This document shows positions 1 through 16,744 of a stretch of DNA of 64,000 nt, piece by piece. The notes under the pieces were generated by a model. The model saw only the letters and a program-made list of their open reading frames with translations, was not told the DNA's origin and did not search any database. Position 1 is the first letter of the stretch, and every line of letters starts with the position of its first letter. The position numbers and the translations under genes are program-made. Source of the DNA: Rotaria macrura (lineage: Eukaryota; Rotifera; Eurotatoria; Philodinida; Philodinidae); the NCBI GenBank assembly GCA_900239685.1, contig OENT01000749.1, positions 1 through 64,000 of the forward strand, read 5' to 3'.

Positions 1-3000
1 GATGAAAATTAAAAAAGTTATTAAAGAAAAAAGACAAAGTTTTGAAAAATGTAATTGATTTGCCCCAGCGTACTCTACTCGTGGGTGTGTGAACAGTATG
101 ATTATCATATAATAACTATGTTCGATTATATTTTATGAGTCAAACATATGTTTTCGTTTTAATGATGTGACACATAACATGTACTGTGTAGTAAGAAAAA
201 TCAAATAGTCCATAGATACGTACGAAACAGAATTAAAAGAATAGATGTAAAACATAGTGAATCACCATCTAATCACAACAAGTTATGTATGTACTCAGCG
301 AACTGATATCTAGGTGAAGAGAGAAGAAATCAATGCAATCATAACAATCGACGTGTCGCAGCAGCTTTGCATAATGGTAGAAAGAAAAAAAAAAGAAAAT
401 GAAGAATCGCAAAACACCCGAGTCGACTATGTTCAGTGACTCATAAATAATAATTCACTGTACAGTCGATATTCTTTGAATCGTTTTCTGAAATTACAAA
501 ATCGTCTCATAACCTTAATAGCTTGACTATGAATATTAATGTCGTAAATATAGTTAATTAGAGGATTTTATTCTTCAACAACTTATATCTAAAACAAAAT
601 CTAAATTTCATGATTAATTTGTACAAAGTAAACATTGAACAATATAATCCAAATATTGAGCCTCATGTTTGATTGTCGAATGATATTTTTTTTTCTTGTT
701 AAAAATGAATTTCTCGTCGACTTATCGGATATAAACAAGTATGTTAACGTAGACTCGATTAGTACATGAGCATGTATCACGAAAAAATTAAGCCATAAGT
801 ACGAACTAAGTAAATAAAACAATGAATTACATACAACGACAACTATGAATAAATCATTCAGTTTATTTTCAATTATATAAATGAAAACTATGGAAATTTT
901 AAAAGTCTTTCTCAAACTAAGACTTTGTTGATTTCGTCAATTAAAAAATTTGTAAATTCACTATTTCAAACAGCGTCTTATGTAGATTTGTCTTTCGAAA
1001 TAGCAATATCCAGCTCTTGAAAGATTACCTTCTATCCCTCACATGAAACAGAAAATTAACGTTGATATTCTTTCAAATCTTCTGTTTCAATACTATATAC
1101 TCATTCGTGAATGACTTCTATTAAACAGAACATGTCTTGTTTCAAACATGCAGAAAGTCATGCCCCAATGAAGGAAAGCCCATTAAACTCGATCTTACTT
1201 AAGCATTATCAATTTATGATTAACGAAAGCTAGCGAATAGAACTTTCTATTGCAATTTATGCTCAAACGATATTCATATCGACCGCAAAAAAAGCTAGTC
1301 TGGGTGCAACTGAATTTAATCAATCGTGACGTATTCTAGAGGACGAAAATATTATGTTTTCAATCAATTTTAACACATAGAATGATAGCATGGTTTCATG
1401 GGATTTTGTTTGTTAACACCTAAAATCTGCACACTTGATAATGGTGAAACTCGTCAAGCTCTTTCTCACTCTCTGGAAGTGATATACCATGCTGCATTTT
1501 AACATCGACAAAATTGTAGGATAAGAAATGATTTGGCATACTCATTTTCTACATGTGCGACAATGCAAAATCGGACGGTGAAGAAAAGACACAGGAGCTG
1601 ATTTGTCAATAAAGATGGAAAATAAAAATAAAGGAAAACGTTAAACTCTTTGCCCTTCTCATCACTACCAAGATGTCCTTTTTCAAATTAGAAGGATCTA
1701 ATTTGTTTTTAATAGAGTTTAAATTTTTTAGAAAATTGCTCAAGCAATCTTTAATTAATGTTTCAATTATTTTAGATGAAGAAGTCGGATTTCCTTTGAA
1801 TTAAGTCGACACGAAAAAAGATTGCACAGGATTGATGACGCTTCGTTTCTTCTGTTGTTAGTTGCATGAATAATAAATTATTAATGTCGAGTGAGTAAAA
1901 ACAGAAGTATAAACGAAGACTCAAGTTTAAAACTGTTTGTGTCAATATACTTCATCTATGATAAAGTTTAAAATATTGTTCAATAAGATAGAACTAATTT
2001 CTGATGTTTCTCCTTAAAATTGTAGATTTTGAATGCTCATGACAGACATCGCTTCAAAAATAGCGTAGTATACATGGAAGATTGCCTTTCAAAGCAAAGG
2101 TTACTGGGTCTATTTCTATGGTAATTTCCTCTCATTGATCATATCGGTATGAGCAGTTTTGCACTTTATTTTCTTCATGAAAAAGATGAAATCTATCTCT
2201 TCATCCATTGTCCAATGCGTAATTCTCTAAATTTCAACTTTAATTTCCTCAAACTCTTATTTCACAAGTTGAGTCCTTTTCGAAATACGATTGGTGACAT
2301 GTTGAATTGAATTGTACAACGGATCGTGTGTGTACAGTGGAAAATATGTATGCTATTGAATGCTTTATCATTTTTTGATCGCTTCCCAAATATTCGAAAT
2401 AACTATATCGACAGAAGATACGAGAGATGAAATTCAGGAGCCGCAGCGGCCTATGTCTAAAAATCAAGAAAATAGTATCTCTGCGAAGTCTGTAAATTCT
2501 GAGCGAATGACTCGAAACGATTCATCGATCTTCAATATCGTACGGATAGTTCTTCAATGATGTATTTTTATTGCATTTGAAATATATAAAATGGTTGATT
2601 GCTTTTATGTATCCATCGGTATCTTCTTTTTTAAAGATTTTTACTCGTTGTTCATAACTGAGACGGTTTGTGTAAACTATGTCAAACCACACATTCGATT
2701 CTGACTACTATATCAATTGTCCAAGTCAACATTTTCGTAGGCTTTTTATTCAAAGACATGCAGATTTTTGTTCGAGCAAAATTCTCAAATAAGATCACAT
2801 AGATAAATTACTATGGTAGACTTCTGAAAAATTCGAACACAAGAGTTTTCTTTGTCACAAATATTTTCTACTAGAGAATGTTAGCTATTCAATTAACAAA
2901 AAAAAACATGAAGCTATCACAATTGCTATTCTCAAATGACTTCCAAATCATTTAAAAATTGTGAAGATAACATATTCTCATCAAAGAGCAAACACTGTTT

Positions 3001-3794
3001 GATAGTGTAACCAGTCGATTTACAATGATACATCGGTTCGATACCTTTTTAAATCGAAATTGTGATTCACACAGAAGTGGCTCCATAATATTCTAGCGTT
3101 TCAATAATTTATGAAGCCTTGCCTTTGTGTAACGATAATAAAATAAAACTATGAAAGTGCTTACACAGCTGAAGGCAATACATTTTTATTATAAAAAAAA
3201 AACAGACCTATACAAGAAGAAATATTTATTTTTACTTTTAATACGAACGAGTGGTATTTATAGTGAAGAGAGTCCACACCTGCACGACTAGCTTTTCGAG
3301 TACCGTAATGATAAAACAAAATGTTGATAACATAGTTCTGCACGATTAAAAACAATGTATGAATCACAACTTCCGAGTGCTTCAATTGATGAATAACGAG
3401 TTACGAACTACACAATCGAGTTTTACACTCCTCGGCATTCACGCACTCTATCAACAGAATATCATAAAGTCTACTAGTGTATTATAGAAAATTTAAAACG
3501 TATATCTCGATGTATAGTTATATTGTAAAATATCAACCATTCCCTTTTCATAGGAATATTCTGCTCGTGAAAATCGAAACTAAATAGTTCAGATGTCACC
3601 GAATGCTAATATATTTTATTGATCTTATTTTTTCCATAAACATAAAAAATGAGTATACACAAAAACAAAAGCGACAAACTAGCATAGACATCATTGCAAT
3701 ACAACAATAACGATGTTTCTTCAAACGAAAACCAAGACAATAATCCTGATCTATTCGTGACATAACAACTATCAATTATAACCCATGATTAGAT
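1..3794. other. AT-rich spacer without recognised gene
   Basis: Only short AT-rich reading frames occur on either strand, with no conserved motif and no exon chain I could join. I see no tRNA or clear transposon ends. It may hold regulatory DNA for a gene to the left of the window. Confidence 0.5.
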
Positions 3795-5529
3795 CTAATT
3801 AATTTTTTTCTTTGTTTCATCTTTTCGATGATTTTTTCCTTGAGATTTTTTATAGATATATGATCCAAGAAAAAATTGAGCAAATAACACGAAATATGTT
3901 CCATACATAACGAATGAAACTTTTAAATTTTCATCCGTCACTTGACACGATTCACCGTTCTGTTTGTATTGCCATGCTTTTATATTAATAAAACATCCAA
4001 CAACCATTTGTATTAATTGCATTATTGTTACTATCATTGATACCCAACGTGGTATAGGAAATTTCATAGCACGGAATGCATAATACTAAAACAAAATAAA
4101 CTTATCATATCTGACAAGGAACATTGTACAAGGTCTTGAAGTGTTCTCGAATCCGAATTGACTGAATCATAGAAAGTTCTAATAAACTGTTATCACTCGA
4201 AAAAGAATTCAAATTTTAAATATTGCAGTTTGAGATGACTGGTAGAAAATGCTGGAAGTATTGATTTTCAAATTTTAACATTAAAGTTCGTACATAGACA
4301 AGCTTTCGTAAGATTAATTGATAGTGTGAAGGTGTTCAATGTTGGCATTGTTCTTTTTCGAAATTGAGGACAACAAAATCTGTTAATATGTATAAACAAT
4401 GTAACAAAACATTTTAGAATTATACAAAAATCTCTTTAACTATCATCATAGAGTATGACATCGTCTCTGTGTTTAGTTTCGATACGACATTCAATATTCG
4501 TTGTGCTTTCGAGAAAGACAGCCGGGTTCGATTATCAATACGATTGTATCAGTAATTATACAATGAAATTTATCATTGTTTTTCATGATATTCATAAGTC
4601 ATTTAAGTACATCATATGAATTGACAAGTTGATTTATCAGTTGAGACGTTTGTTTATTTCGGAAAATAAAAATTCAATTTGACATAACTTACCGAATACA
4701 TGACTGCATGAACAACATAATTCAATCCACAAAACCATCTAACATAAGGAATATTTTATTTTACATGGCATTTTATTTTATTTGCACTTATATTTACCTT
4801 CCTGTTGAACTGTAATCTTGATAACTAAACCAACAGTAAACTAACACAGACGCATGATGATACCAATGAAGAAATATTAATGGTTGTTTTCGAAGAACAA
4901 TAAATACGGTGTCGATTAATTCAGGTAATTTGGAAAAACAAAAAGCCCATGTCCTAAAATAAAACATCGAAAGAAGAAAAAAAACACAATATATAAATTT
5001 TCTATGGAATGAACATGACTCGATATTCATACCAAAATCCCACAACACCGAACGCATTTGAATTATTACAAATGGAATATTTTATTCCATGTCGATAAAT
5101 AACATAAACTAATTCTGGTAAAACTCGAATCGCTCCAAATATAGAAAATAAAGCAAGTAATCCACTCCATGCCGCTAACCAAAAGCGTAATTCAAATCGT
5201 GGCTTATCTTTCATATAAATCTGACCAGCTAAAAAAATAAAAGAATAAACGTTTTAACATAGAAGAAAATTTAATTTTCATTCATTACCATAGATTAGAA
5301 ATAAATATGCAATAGCATAGAAAAAACTATTCTGCCAACGTTGTATCATAAATAAACGTAAATTATGTAATGTTCCTATTTCATCGCTATATCGTTCGAA
5401 ATCAAATACATAATAGGATAGTGGTGTTTTATCTGATGTGAGACCATGAGATGTTGATTTTAAATCATTCGATAATGAACTATTGAATTCTTCGAAGTAA
5501 TTTGAAATATGTGATACTAATGTAACCAT
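3795..5529 (-). CDS. ELOVL6: ELOVL6-like very-long-chain fatty acid elongase, 5 exons
   Basis: Condensing enzyme of fatty acid elongation in the ER membrane; it joins malonyl-CoA to a saturated or monounsaturated acyl-CoA. Exons on the minus strand are 5529-5289, 5228-5033, 4953-4798, 4738-4693 and 4085-3795. All junctions are GT-AG and the phases close to 309 codons plus stop, a little longer than the usual 265-300. The family signature [16 protein letters not shown] is followed by the histidine box HWYHH in exon 3, then the [17 protein letters not shown] block across exons 4 and 5. These are typical of the ELOVL3/6 branch rather than ELOVL1/4/7 or 2/5. Several hydrophobic segments are visible, and the C-terminus KKIN fits a dilysine ER-retrieval signal. 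The introns are short except the last (about 600 nt). The ELO family call is firm; the ELOVL6 assignment rests on the block around the histidine box. Confidence 0.93.
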
Positions 5530-6202
5530 TTTTCTATTCGATGTTATTTTTACTCAAAATATCTAGAAGAAACATGATCAACAGTTTAACATGTCTCTTC
5601 GTATGTGATATATCTCTAGTAAATAATTCGAGAAAAGCATGATAACCCTACGATATTTCATAACGTCAGTTAAATCATAGTAGTCAAACATTTGTTTTTT
5701 GCTTTTTGTTCTACTATAAAATTTCTATGCGACGTCTAACCTTTACAACGTATGTAAATTACATGCTGAACTGTACTTACGAATGGAAGTAAAAAAAACA
5801 TGGAATGATGACACATGGTTACTTCATACACTAGTTATATAGCAAAGGACTTTAAACTATTGGCCTACAGAACGAAAGAAATGAATAGAAAAATGTTCTA
5901 TATAGCAAGGCTATGAGTGTTAAGGGCATTGTAATAAATCATAAATCATAAGAAGAAAAAAAGAAAACATGCATATCCATAGTGCAAAAACAAGCATTTC
6001 TTTACGAGTCAATAATTCTTTTTTAATATTTATAATTTTCATTGTTCTCAATTTCAACAATATACTTCCGAGTTTGTTTATCTTCTTTTTTTTTATTTAT
6101 ATACATCGAACTTCGCAAGAGAGAAACAAAAAAGTGTTTATTTATTCGCTCTAGTTCACTGTAATAGACACAACAAAAAGAAAATAGGAGACAGCATCAG
6201 AA
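5530..6202. other. Spacer between elongase and first UBE2D gene
   Basis: AT-rich, with no supported gene. It must hold the promoter of the elongase on the minus strand and the 3' end of the first UBE2D gene. I saw no distinct motif. Confidence 0.5.
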
Positions 6203-6952
<750 letters not shown>

Positions 6953-8793
6953 CGTCAATATATCTAAATTTTAGTTGAATGAAACTATTGAGACGAATGA
7001 TAGCAATAGTGAAGATTTTTCTTTAAGATAATTAGATCAGTAGCGAATGTAGATGTTAATAATAAGAGTTAGTAATGAACTATCAGATAGATTTCAATGG
7101 TCAGAAACGACAACAATAGATAACTATTGAATAAAAATTTGAAATCAATTGATAAATTAAAAAAATGAATATTTGAGGAGAAATTTGAGAAATTTCTCTG
7201 GTTATTCATAATAAAAACTCATTTGTAATGTATGAACTCAATTTTGATTTGCGACTATTTTTCTTATCTGTAATTAAATATAAATTCAATTATACGAATC
7301 ATTTAACTATTGTTCGATATCTACATTGAGCCTCCGTCGATGTAATGAAAAATTAAAATTAATACATAATTCTATATGAGATTAGATTTTAGTATATGCA
7401 TTCTGAAATATTCAAAACAGAAAATTGAGAATATTATGAAAAATAAAATTTCCATCTGCATTATTACTGTAACTGAACTTATAATGGCTATCGCATTAAC
7501 TCATTTGAAATAGATTCTAAGTCATTCTATATTCCCATTGGTAATACATGAAGAATTTCTACTCAAAGATGAGCTATCATCGAACTAATCGTATTAGATA
7601 AATAGCATTGGAAATGTTAATTAAAAACAAAAAGAGAATACCTCAGTGTCCATATAATTTCAACTGGCTGTGATAGACCAAATATAACATGGAGAAAAAT
7701 CAACAGTCATGTCATAGGAACATAGCCTATGTAAACATTTATTCATGGAAGCTTTTATTTTTCTCGAAAAAACACGTAGTTTCTATCAAGTGAAAATTAA
7801 TAATGAAGGTAAAACAACGACGTAAAACTCATATCATTGTGTAAAATTCATCGGATTGTGAAACTACCAAGTTTTGCCATAGAATGATTCATTACTCCTC
7901 CGTTTCTTCAACAAGGAATTAATCCTCCATATCAATAATATGAAGTTTTCGGCTTAGTTACACTTTCAACATGAAATACGAATTCATTTTTATTTACTGA
8001 TGGAAAATAGATTGAACTTACATATTCGAATATGAGTCGTATGCTTGAGACAAATCGATCGAAAATAAATCTAAAATAGTCATAAAACCTAGAGTGTCTA
8101 TTATTCAATTGAATACAAGACACATTGAATGGAAATATTTCCATCAGTATGATATCAGAGATTCAATTTGTAGGAACATCACATTTGAGTATTTCCTTCC
8201 CTAAGAAAAAAAAATCAAACATAAAGCAATCGGTTTGTTATTTTCTTTCTTTTCTTTTCTCTCGAATAGTTGGTAAATACATGACATAAATTTCGTTGAA
8301 ATTTGTTAAGTCAAAAAGAAACGAGATAGAGACAAAGACAATAAACACACCAAGACAGTGAGCAAAGAAATAACAAACAAATAAAACTTAAGAACATAGA
8401 TAATATCGTAGTTGAGAAATAACATAAACTTTGTCGTTTGGTTTTTCTGCTCATCTTCCATGTAACATCAACACACACACACACACAAATACACGCACAC
8501 ACATAGATCGTACATACATACACAATAGGAAAGAGATGTTAAGATAATGAAAAAAAAAGAGAATTCTATGTCTTGCTGCCATCTTCATTCCAACATACGA
8601 ACAAAAGAAAAAAAAAGAAAGACGCGAACTTAAAATGTAATGAGGAGAAAAAAAAGTAAATGTGTGCTATTGAAAAAAGAAAAAAAAAGAAAGGAACAAA
8701 CAAACAAACAAGAAAAAAGAGTTTTGTTTATATCAATGTCTCTTTTCTTGTTGATTATTTGTTGCACAATTGATCATGTCTCTGAAATAATTT
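6953..8793. other. Spacer between the two UBE2D copies
   Basis: AT-rich, without a supported gene. A CA-rich microsatellite lies at 8470-8503 and polypurine runs lie around 8640-8720. It should contain the promoter of copy 1. Short reading frames over the CA tract are artefacts of the repeat. Confidence 0.5.
8470..8503. repeat. (AC)n-rich microsatellite
   Basis: Nine AC dinucleotides followed by an interrupted ACACGCACACACA stretch. Confidence 0.9.
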
Positions 8794-9555
<762 letters not shown>

Positions 9556-12500
9556 TCTACGTAAAAACGAAACGGATTAGTATATGCAGTTAGACGTGTG
9601 TATGTGGCTCTTTATTTTGAAAGAAAGATCTAGAAATAAGAAAAAAACAAAGTTTTTATTTTTTTTTTCTGTATATTTACCAATGTGTGTTTTTTTTCCT
9701 TTTGTTATTATTAATATAGAGGACATAGAAGACAACAATGTCGACGAAAAAGAGAATGAGGTTGCAACACAAGCGCTTACTGCCGAACGCAAGTTTGCCT
9801 TCTCCTACAGTGAAGAGAAAGAATAAATGGGAGGAGGAGGGGGGGGGCAGGAAGAGAGAAAAAACCGTCGACGACGATGCTGACGATGTGTAATGGGGTT
9901 AGTAGGGCGAAATAAACAGAACGAAAGAGAAAAAACGTTAAATTCTTATGGGGCAAACAATGTCAGATGATCGAAGAATTTTGTTGAAAATTGAACAAAA
10001 CAATACAAAAAAAAAACAAAAAACAAAACGATATACTGTGTTACGAAAGAGATTTTTGTTATGTTCATTGCAGAAAAGCAGCTCGAACGAAAAAAAGAGT
10101 TCTAAAAAGCGATCTTTCGTATGAATCCATTAGTTGAGAAGGAGTTATAATATTATATTATATTTGAAATCAATTTGCCAATACTACTTTTGCATACGGC
10201 AAAAACCAGACTTACGTACAAAAAACCATCTGCTACGCAAAAAAAAGAAGTGTTATATCGAACGTTTTTCCGTTTCTTCCTTCTTTCTTCTGTTGTGCTC
10301 CTTATGTGTCTACGTAAACATCGATGGGTAAAAAACATCTAGCTAAAGTAGGATGTAGCGCTGTCGATCAATTGTTCGAAATTGATTTGAAACATAGTGA
10401 AAAATAATATTTTTACTAGAATAGAATATTTCATTCGATCTGAAACACATGGACTATGAACGTAATTGGAGTTTCTTTTATAGAGGCAAGTAAGAGAACG
10501 TAATGAAGTAAACAGACTGTTTCACCATCGATCAGCTGTTTGTTTTTTCTTGTAGACAATTTGTTAGATTAGTTAGAAATATTTTTTTCTTTCAAAACAA
10601 AATTTAGTAAATGTAAATATTGAAAAAAAAACATGGTTTTCAACGTTTGTTTTGTTCTTGTCATCTGTACATTTCAATGGATTTAAGTTGAAAAACTACG
10701 AGTGATTTTAAGAAATATTTCAAAATGTGAAAGGCTGTTTAAAATCTGAAATATGTCGGTATTGGAACGTATTTTTCATACGCAAAATACGAAGCTTACT
10801 ACACCAAAATCTTTCGTACAATCTTAATCAAACTGATGTTCTAATTTATGGCTTCGTAGTAAATATTGAATAGTCATAAATCAATACTATTGATATGTTG
10901 GTGAAGTCTAAAGTTCACATGAAGTATACTTTCATAGTTCCAATGAAAATTTTCCATCTATTTGAAAACAATAATTGGTCACAATAAATCTAATATTCTG
11001 TATTCGATGAATGATGTATTTAGAAGATATGTTCAACATGTTAGAGAGTCGGCATTGTACACTTGATTGTTGTGCTTTCCAATTTCAATTATTGATTCAT
11101 TGCTTAATCATGCAAGATAACATTATTTAAAAGTATATGCGTATGATTCCAGTAATTAAAGAAAGGTTTGACCTGAACGTTGACTAATTGTTAGAAAAGG
11201 TGATATGGACTAATGAAAAGAGTTACGACGACTTAACGTAAGTTCTATGTTAAAAATTGGCTCTAAATTTGTTTATTATTATAATCATCGTTTATTCTCT
11301 ACTACATCATCGCATAATTGCTCGCGTATTGTTTTTGTTGACATGATGACATTTTATTGCTCGATTCTATTATTTTCTCATATCTTTGAAATTAAATGAA
11401 CTGACTAATTGAAAATAAAATGATTTCCATATTGACCTAACTTTCTTTTAAAGCGAATTTATATGGAAAATCAGAAAACATGATTCGATTTCCTTGAGTT
11501 ACATTCTATGTTAAAATAAACAAGACAAATAAATGATAGCCTATAGAAAGTTTTCTTTAACATGAATTTATCGACAAGAAAATTTTGATTTATTTATAAA
11601 AAATTGCTCTATGTAACTTATAGTTTATTTTATTCATGCTTCGCATAGATTTTTTAAAACATAACTTAGGGTTCTATATTTCATAAAACCGACTTGACAC
11701 TTGAACAGAAGTAGACTATGAAATTTCATACAGATCTAGAAAAAAACAATTACAAATTTTTACATGTTTCAATCACACTATGTTCAACTTTTACATAGAT
11801 ATGTATCAATCTTATGTATAGTACGAAACTTAGTTTTTTCGATAAATTATACCAATCCAGTATTATAATTGTGTATAAGAGTTCATTTATCAAAACTTCA
11901 TTATAGTGAACAAATGTTTACTTCTTTAACTAGTATACAGATAAGTTGGCTGACCAAACATCATTCTTATCAATGTCGAAGATAAGATTTCTCAAGTGTT
12001 TATCTGAGGTTCCCTATGTCATAGTTTGACAAGTTCCATTATCGAATTTCTGCAAGTTTTTCTTTCATCGATTATTGAATCTGTTGGCTACATGCTACTA
12101 TTAATATTCATGGCTTATATTACAGATACACAACATCCTTGATTATCCATTAGTGTGTATTTATTGAATAACTTCAGTGACCTCTAGTATTGAGCAGTTT
12201 GGTAACGTTGAATAACGAAGAATTTTTTATGGGTAAGAACCATTATTTTCTGTTCGAAACCAACTACTTTGTTAATATTAAGGGGATATGTTTTATAATA
12301 TGACAACTGGTAATTCTAATATAGTTGTACGATATTTTGTTTGATCATCGATGAAAATAGATTATCGTCAAGATTTCTTGTAAACAGATTCATTAATCAT
12401 AAAATCATGGTCAAATATATGTTACAGTTGATTCACGTACAATTTCATCAGTCATTCTCGATTCTGACTTAGCGAGAGTCATTTGTTATAGACAAATTCT

Positions 12501-15500
12501 AATTTAAGTACACGCTAGAATTAATAGATTGATTCAATAGTGAAAAATCTATATTTCATATAGAAATCAACAGTTGTGTTCGACCAAAATAGAATGACTA
12601 TGATGATTTCTATTTTTCTTGACCTCTTTTTTTTTTATTCAATTTTCTGATATTTGCTCATTGTCAAACAGTTCCAATACTAGATAATGATTCATTGAAT
12701 ACGTGATTACAAACTCAAATTTTTGATGAATTCATTAGTTTCGTAGATAATCAAGAGCATACTTCATCCTAGAAGAAGAAAACGAAAGAAACTAGTAGAT
12801 TTAACCAAAATCTTTCATTTATACTCGTTACTCTTCAACTATTCCCAAATACAGAGACTTAAAAGTATACTTGAAAAATTGATTATAAATGAAAAATCTT
12901 TGTATTCTCACTCGATTATTTGGATTGTTATTGTTAAGAAGGTCAATGTCTATCGTGTCAAATGATTGGAAGACTGGTAAGTGTATATGATCTATTAATA
13001 AGTAAAAATATTCGTCTATTATTTAACTATAGAACTAAAACATGGTGAATAAAAATTTTAAAACTAAAATGAATTATTTGTAGTCGACTGCATGTTTATT
13101 GTGAAGGTCGATTTGTTTCGACGACATTGTACACTAGCAATGTATCATTATTATTTCTACGTCATCAAATCAAATCAATAAATAACAACACGTATAGAAA
13201 GAAAAGAAGTAATGTCTATTGTTATCAAGACAGTGCGAAGTATTAATACCAGCTATGAAATAATTGTCAATTCTGTTGTGCATAACAGTGCTAGTATACT
13301 TATTAAAGATATGTCATATATGGGGTAGTTATCAAAACAAATCTTTCGCCACATGACATGAAGTACATTCTCGGCACTTCTCATTTGGCAAGTATATGTC
13401 TTCAGAAGACTAGTCGTTTCTTTTGAAACATTTTTTTTTGCCTTTCTGTTAATCGGGTCAATATATATATAAATTAGTTAACGTTATCGTTTTTGTGAAG
13501 AAAATTATCGATAAATACGTCATAGAGAAGGCAAGAAGCAGCACCACATTGACCTTGATTATGAGTTCTAACATTCTTATTATTTCTGCGTCAGATCTTT
13601 TCTGCCATGAGGGACATGTTTTAATAGACATTGATCATTTTTCTAAATGAATATATGAACATAGTATCTTGAAAATGTAGATGAATTTTACTATTCTCGC
13701 ATGCTATTATGATATATTTTATCAGAAAAAAAAGTTTTCTATTCACTTTATATCAAAATTGAGAATTACCTCATACATGATTATTTCTCGAAAAAAGGAT
13801 AAGAAAAATGATTTTCTTCATTTTATGTATGTATACATTAGTGTCGCTGTTTATGAAACATTTTCACATTTTCCATCTTTATTGAAGAAAAATAGTTCGA
13901 ACTAAGTAATTAATCTTATGTTGAACTGTATGAATATTTTCTATTGATATTTAGTGATTCATTCGCATCCAGCTATTTCAGATACATACGTGCAATGTTC
14001 AACAGGATTCGAGGATTGAAATCTTTCGTGTCATTGAATGAATGAATGGGTATTTACTGTTCATCTAGAACATAATTAGTTCAACATTGTTTACGATCGA
14101 TATTAAACTGAACGATATTTTTCTAATTACAATAAAACATGAAAAAATAAATTCTCATATCCCGATAGAGTTTATATTTGGCCAAGCATTCTTTATGTCA
14201 CGTATCATATATAAGTAATGCATCTAGGTGCAGATGCTACATGATTAAAAATTCTGGCAGTCAATAACCATTACAATATTCATTATGTTACGGGTTTTAA
14301 TAAAACTATTCAATACATGGTCAGATATTGAGCATCCGTATTTAATACAAATACGTGAATATGAAACTGTTGACTTTTGCTGAGAAAAATGATCAACTAA
14401 CTAAACAAATGATATAATTTTTAATGATGAAATAAATTTTAGTCAATTTATTAAAAATAAATGTGAAAACTTCGGACTTATGTCCGAGAGTTATGTGTGC
14501 TTCAAAAAGTGAATGATACAAATCAGTCATTCAAGAATGTGTGCACGGAAGAAGTATCTTGGTAAACCTTTTTGGGAAACTCCAAAACTACTGATCATCT
14601 GAGACATATTTAGGCAATTTTGTTTCTAGATGCAGTTTTTGTGCATTTGAGACCTTTTTGCAGCCAATGTTTTGTTAGAAAGCTGCGATTTGGTTCAAAA
14701 CTAATATCAGATTTGGAATCAGCGTTAAAAACTGAGTCGATTTATATACGTTGTTGATAATTCTGAGAAAAAAGTTTTTTTTGGAAAAATCCCTGTACCC
14801 CACCTCAGGGATTGTTTGGTGAAAAATGACAACTTTTTCGATAACTCAGCCATTTCTTGCCGGATCCTTCTCATCTTCGAACTCGACCGAGATATTCATC
14901 AGACAATTCCGTGCACAAAATTTCAGCTCAATCAAATGTCTTTGTAAAGAGTTATCGTGTTAACGGCCTGCAGGACACACTGACCGATTCTAGAGTGTAC
15001 TCACTTTTTGAGTACACAAAAAGGAATTATTCTTCGCGAAGAATCGATTCAGCTTTGTTTTATCCTCGATGAATTTATTCTATTCGGTATTTTACAAACG
15101 TAGCATAATACGATGATGATGACGATATAGTATATATATATATAATTCAGTTTTATATTTCTTTAATCAAAATGATAAAATGCAACTTAAGATCAAACAA
15201 AGTAATCAACGTTAACGAATCGTTTTCATAGTATTCGTCATCGATAAGTACTTAACGTTCGTAACCGAGAAAAAAAAACCTACGGTTATCGCAATCATTA
15301 CTTTGTTTACCGGAATGTCTTTCGTCGATTGAAGCACAAAAATATCGATGTTAGACAATAGAATGTCAAACAAAGCCTATCTGTGGTATTTTACGTCTTT
15401 CCCCGATAAAAATTTACTTCATGCCTATTACATTCAAATTAAACGAACTTTTTACAATTTATTTCGACCGTGCAGTAGAACATGTAAACTATGTCATTAG

Positions 15501-16744
15501 CAATATAAACTACACAAGAAAAATGTCAAAACAAAAAATAACTCATCTAATAATGTGAAGATATTCGTAGACCAACAATGCCTATAAGATTTTTTTTCTT
15601 CATTTAACAGAGTATGTGAAAGCCTTTTTCTCATCATTATTTTCAAATAGAAGAAATTACTATTGCTCGAAAAAATAATTTCTCACTGATAGTCAAACAA
15701 CTTCTTTTCTAATAATTAGTAAAGCATTTTAATGTTGTGTCATACATTTTGAACTAATTCTTCAAACAAACGGATACTAATCGATTCAGAATAGAACGTA
15801 CAGAAGATTCCAGCGACGAGTCATCAATCAAACAGAAACAGCGACCAAGTGGAAAAATCTTAGCAAGTTTAATTGAGTAAAAGTGTTTTTTTTTATCATT
15901 CACAAGTGACATTTGGAAGCGAACACCTCAGTTTTAAATTAGAAAGAAAAAAAAACGTGTCGCTTATACCATTTCAGAATTTGGACTTGTGTTCTTTCTA
16001 GAAGTGTTCAATAAATTAGTTTTGAATATATTTCTTCTGAAGTTGTCACATGTAAAATATATAGAACGTGGATGCATGCAGCAATGGTATGCATTTCACA
16101 TTCGCTTTAGTTTCTATCGAATACGTTGTTGTCCACATTGTATTGAATATATCATAGATATACGTTTTCTTTTTGACAAGAGAACCAATAATTTTATTAT
16201 ACATAAGAAAAAAAAAACTTGATAAAAGTATTTTTCTCAGTCGAATCTTATAAATATTTAATATGTTTGTTTGGTAACTATGCCCAATAAGATTCGTTTG
16301 CGGTAACAACCATAAGGTTGAAGTCAATTTAACGAGCGGAATAAAAATATGAAGCCATGAAAGTATAACATAATAATCAAATATTTGTTTTTTTTTCTTT
16401 CTTCTTCTTTTGTTTTTTTTTTATATCAATAGGAGTTGTTTTCGGAATATATTGTTTTGCATTTTGTCTTTACCGATAATGAATCAATCAATCGTTTTGT
16501 TAACTAAAATGTAGTCAAGACAAGAAAGAATCTATCTACAGTTATTTTCTTTTCTTTCCCCTCAAGAATATAGGATATTGATAAGAACATAAAGAAAAGA
16601 AGAATGGGTGTATCTGGAGAAAAGAAGAAGAGAAAAAAAATTAAAATGATCAAAACGTTAAGAAAAGTTGAAATAAAATTGTTTTGTTGTCAAATTATGT
16701 TGATTATGTATTAATTAAACGTTTTCATGATAATATCGAGATTC
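9556..16744. other. Long AT-rich gene desert (7.2 kb)
   Basis: No recognisable gene on either strand. Visible items are a G-rich stretch at 9826-9853, polypurine runs, a TA run near 15130-15144, and a less AT-rich block at about 14450-15070 that looks like an old dispersed repeat. That block contains a perfect 9-bp-stem hairpin (GTGTACTCA / TGAGTACAC) at about 14993-15016. The 3' end of the nine-exon gene begins at 16745. Confidence 0.45.
14450..15075. repeat. Possible remnant of a dispersed non-coding repeat
   Basis: This block is less AT-rich than its surroundings and includes a hairpin of 9-bp stem and 5-nt loop near its right end. A 71-codon frame (14857-15072, +) has no family features. 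Phrases such as ATAACTCAGC and AAAATTTCAGC have loose counterparts in the repeat-like block near 55.2-56.5 kb. I cannot define its ends. Confidence 0.3.

Noticed and set aside
3000..3050. tRNA-like T-arm GGTTCGATACC followed by a T run
   Set aside because: No A-box or cloverleaf can be placed upstream at the right distance.
4500..4530. GGGTTCGATTATC resembling a B-box of a tRNA gene
   Set aside because: It lies in the elongase intron with no matching acceptor stem or A-box.
9584..9826. Plus-strand 80-codon frame upstream of UBE2D copy 2
   Set aside because: Lysine/phenylalanine runs come from A/T tracts. It has no motif and overlaps the promoter and first exon region of the minus-strand gene.
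14857..15072. 71-codon plus-strand frame in the GC-richer block
   Set aside because: No family features. The block looks like a non-coding dispersed repeat with a hairpin.
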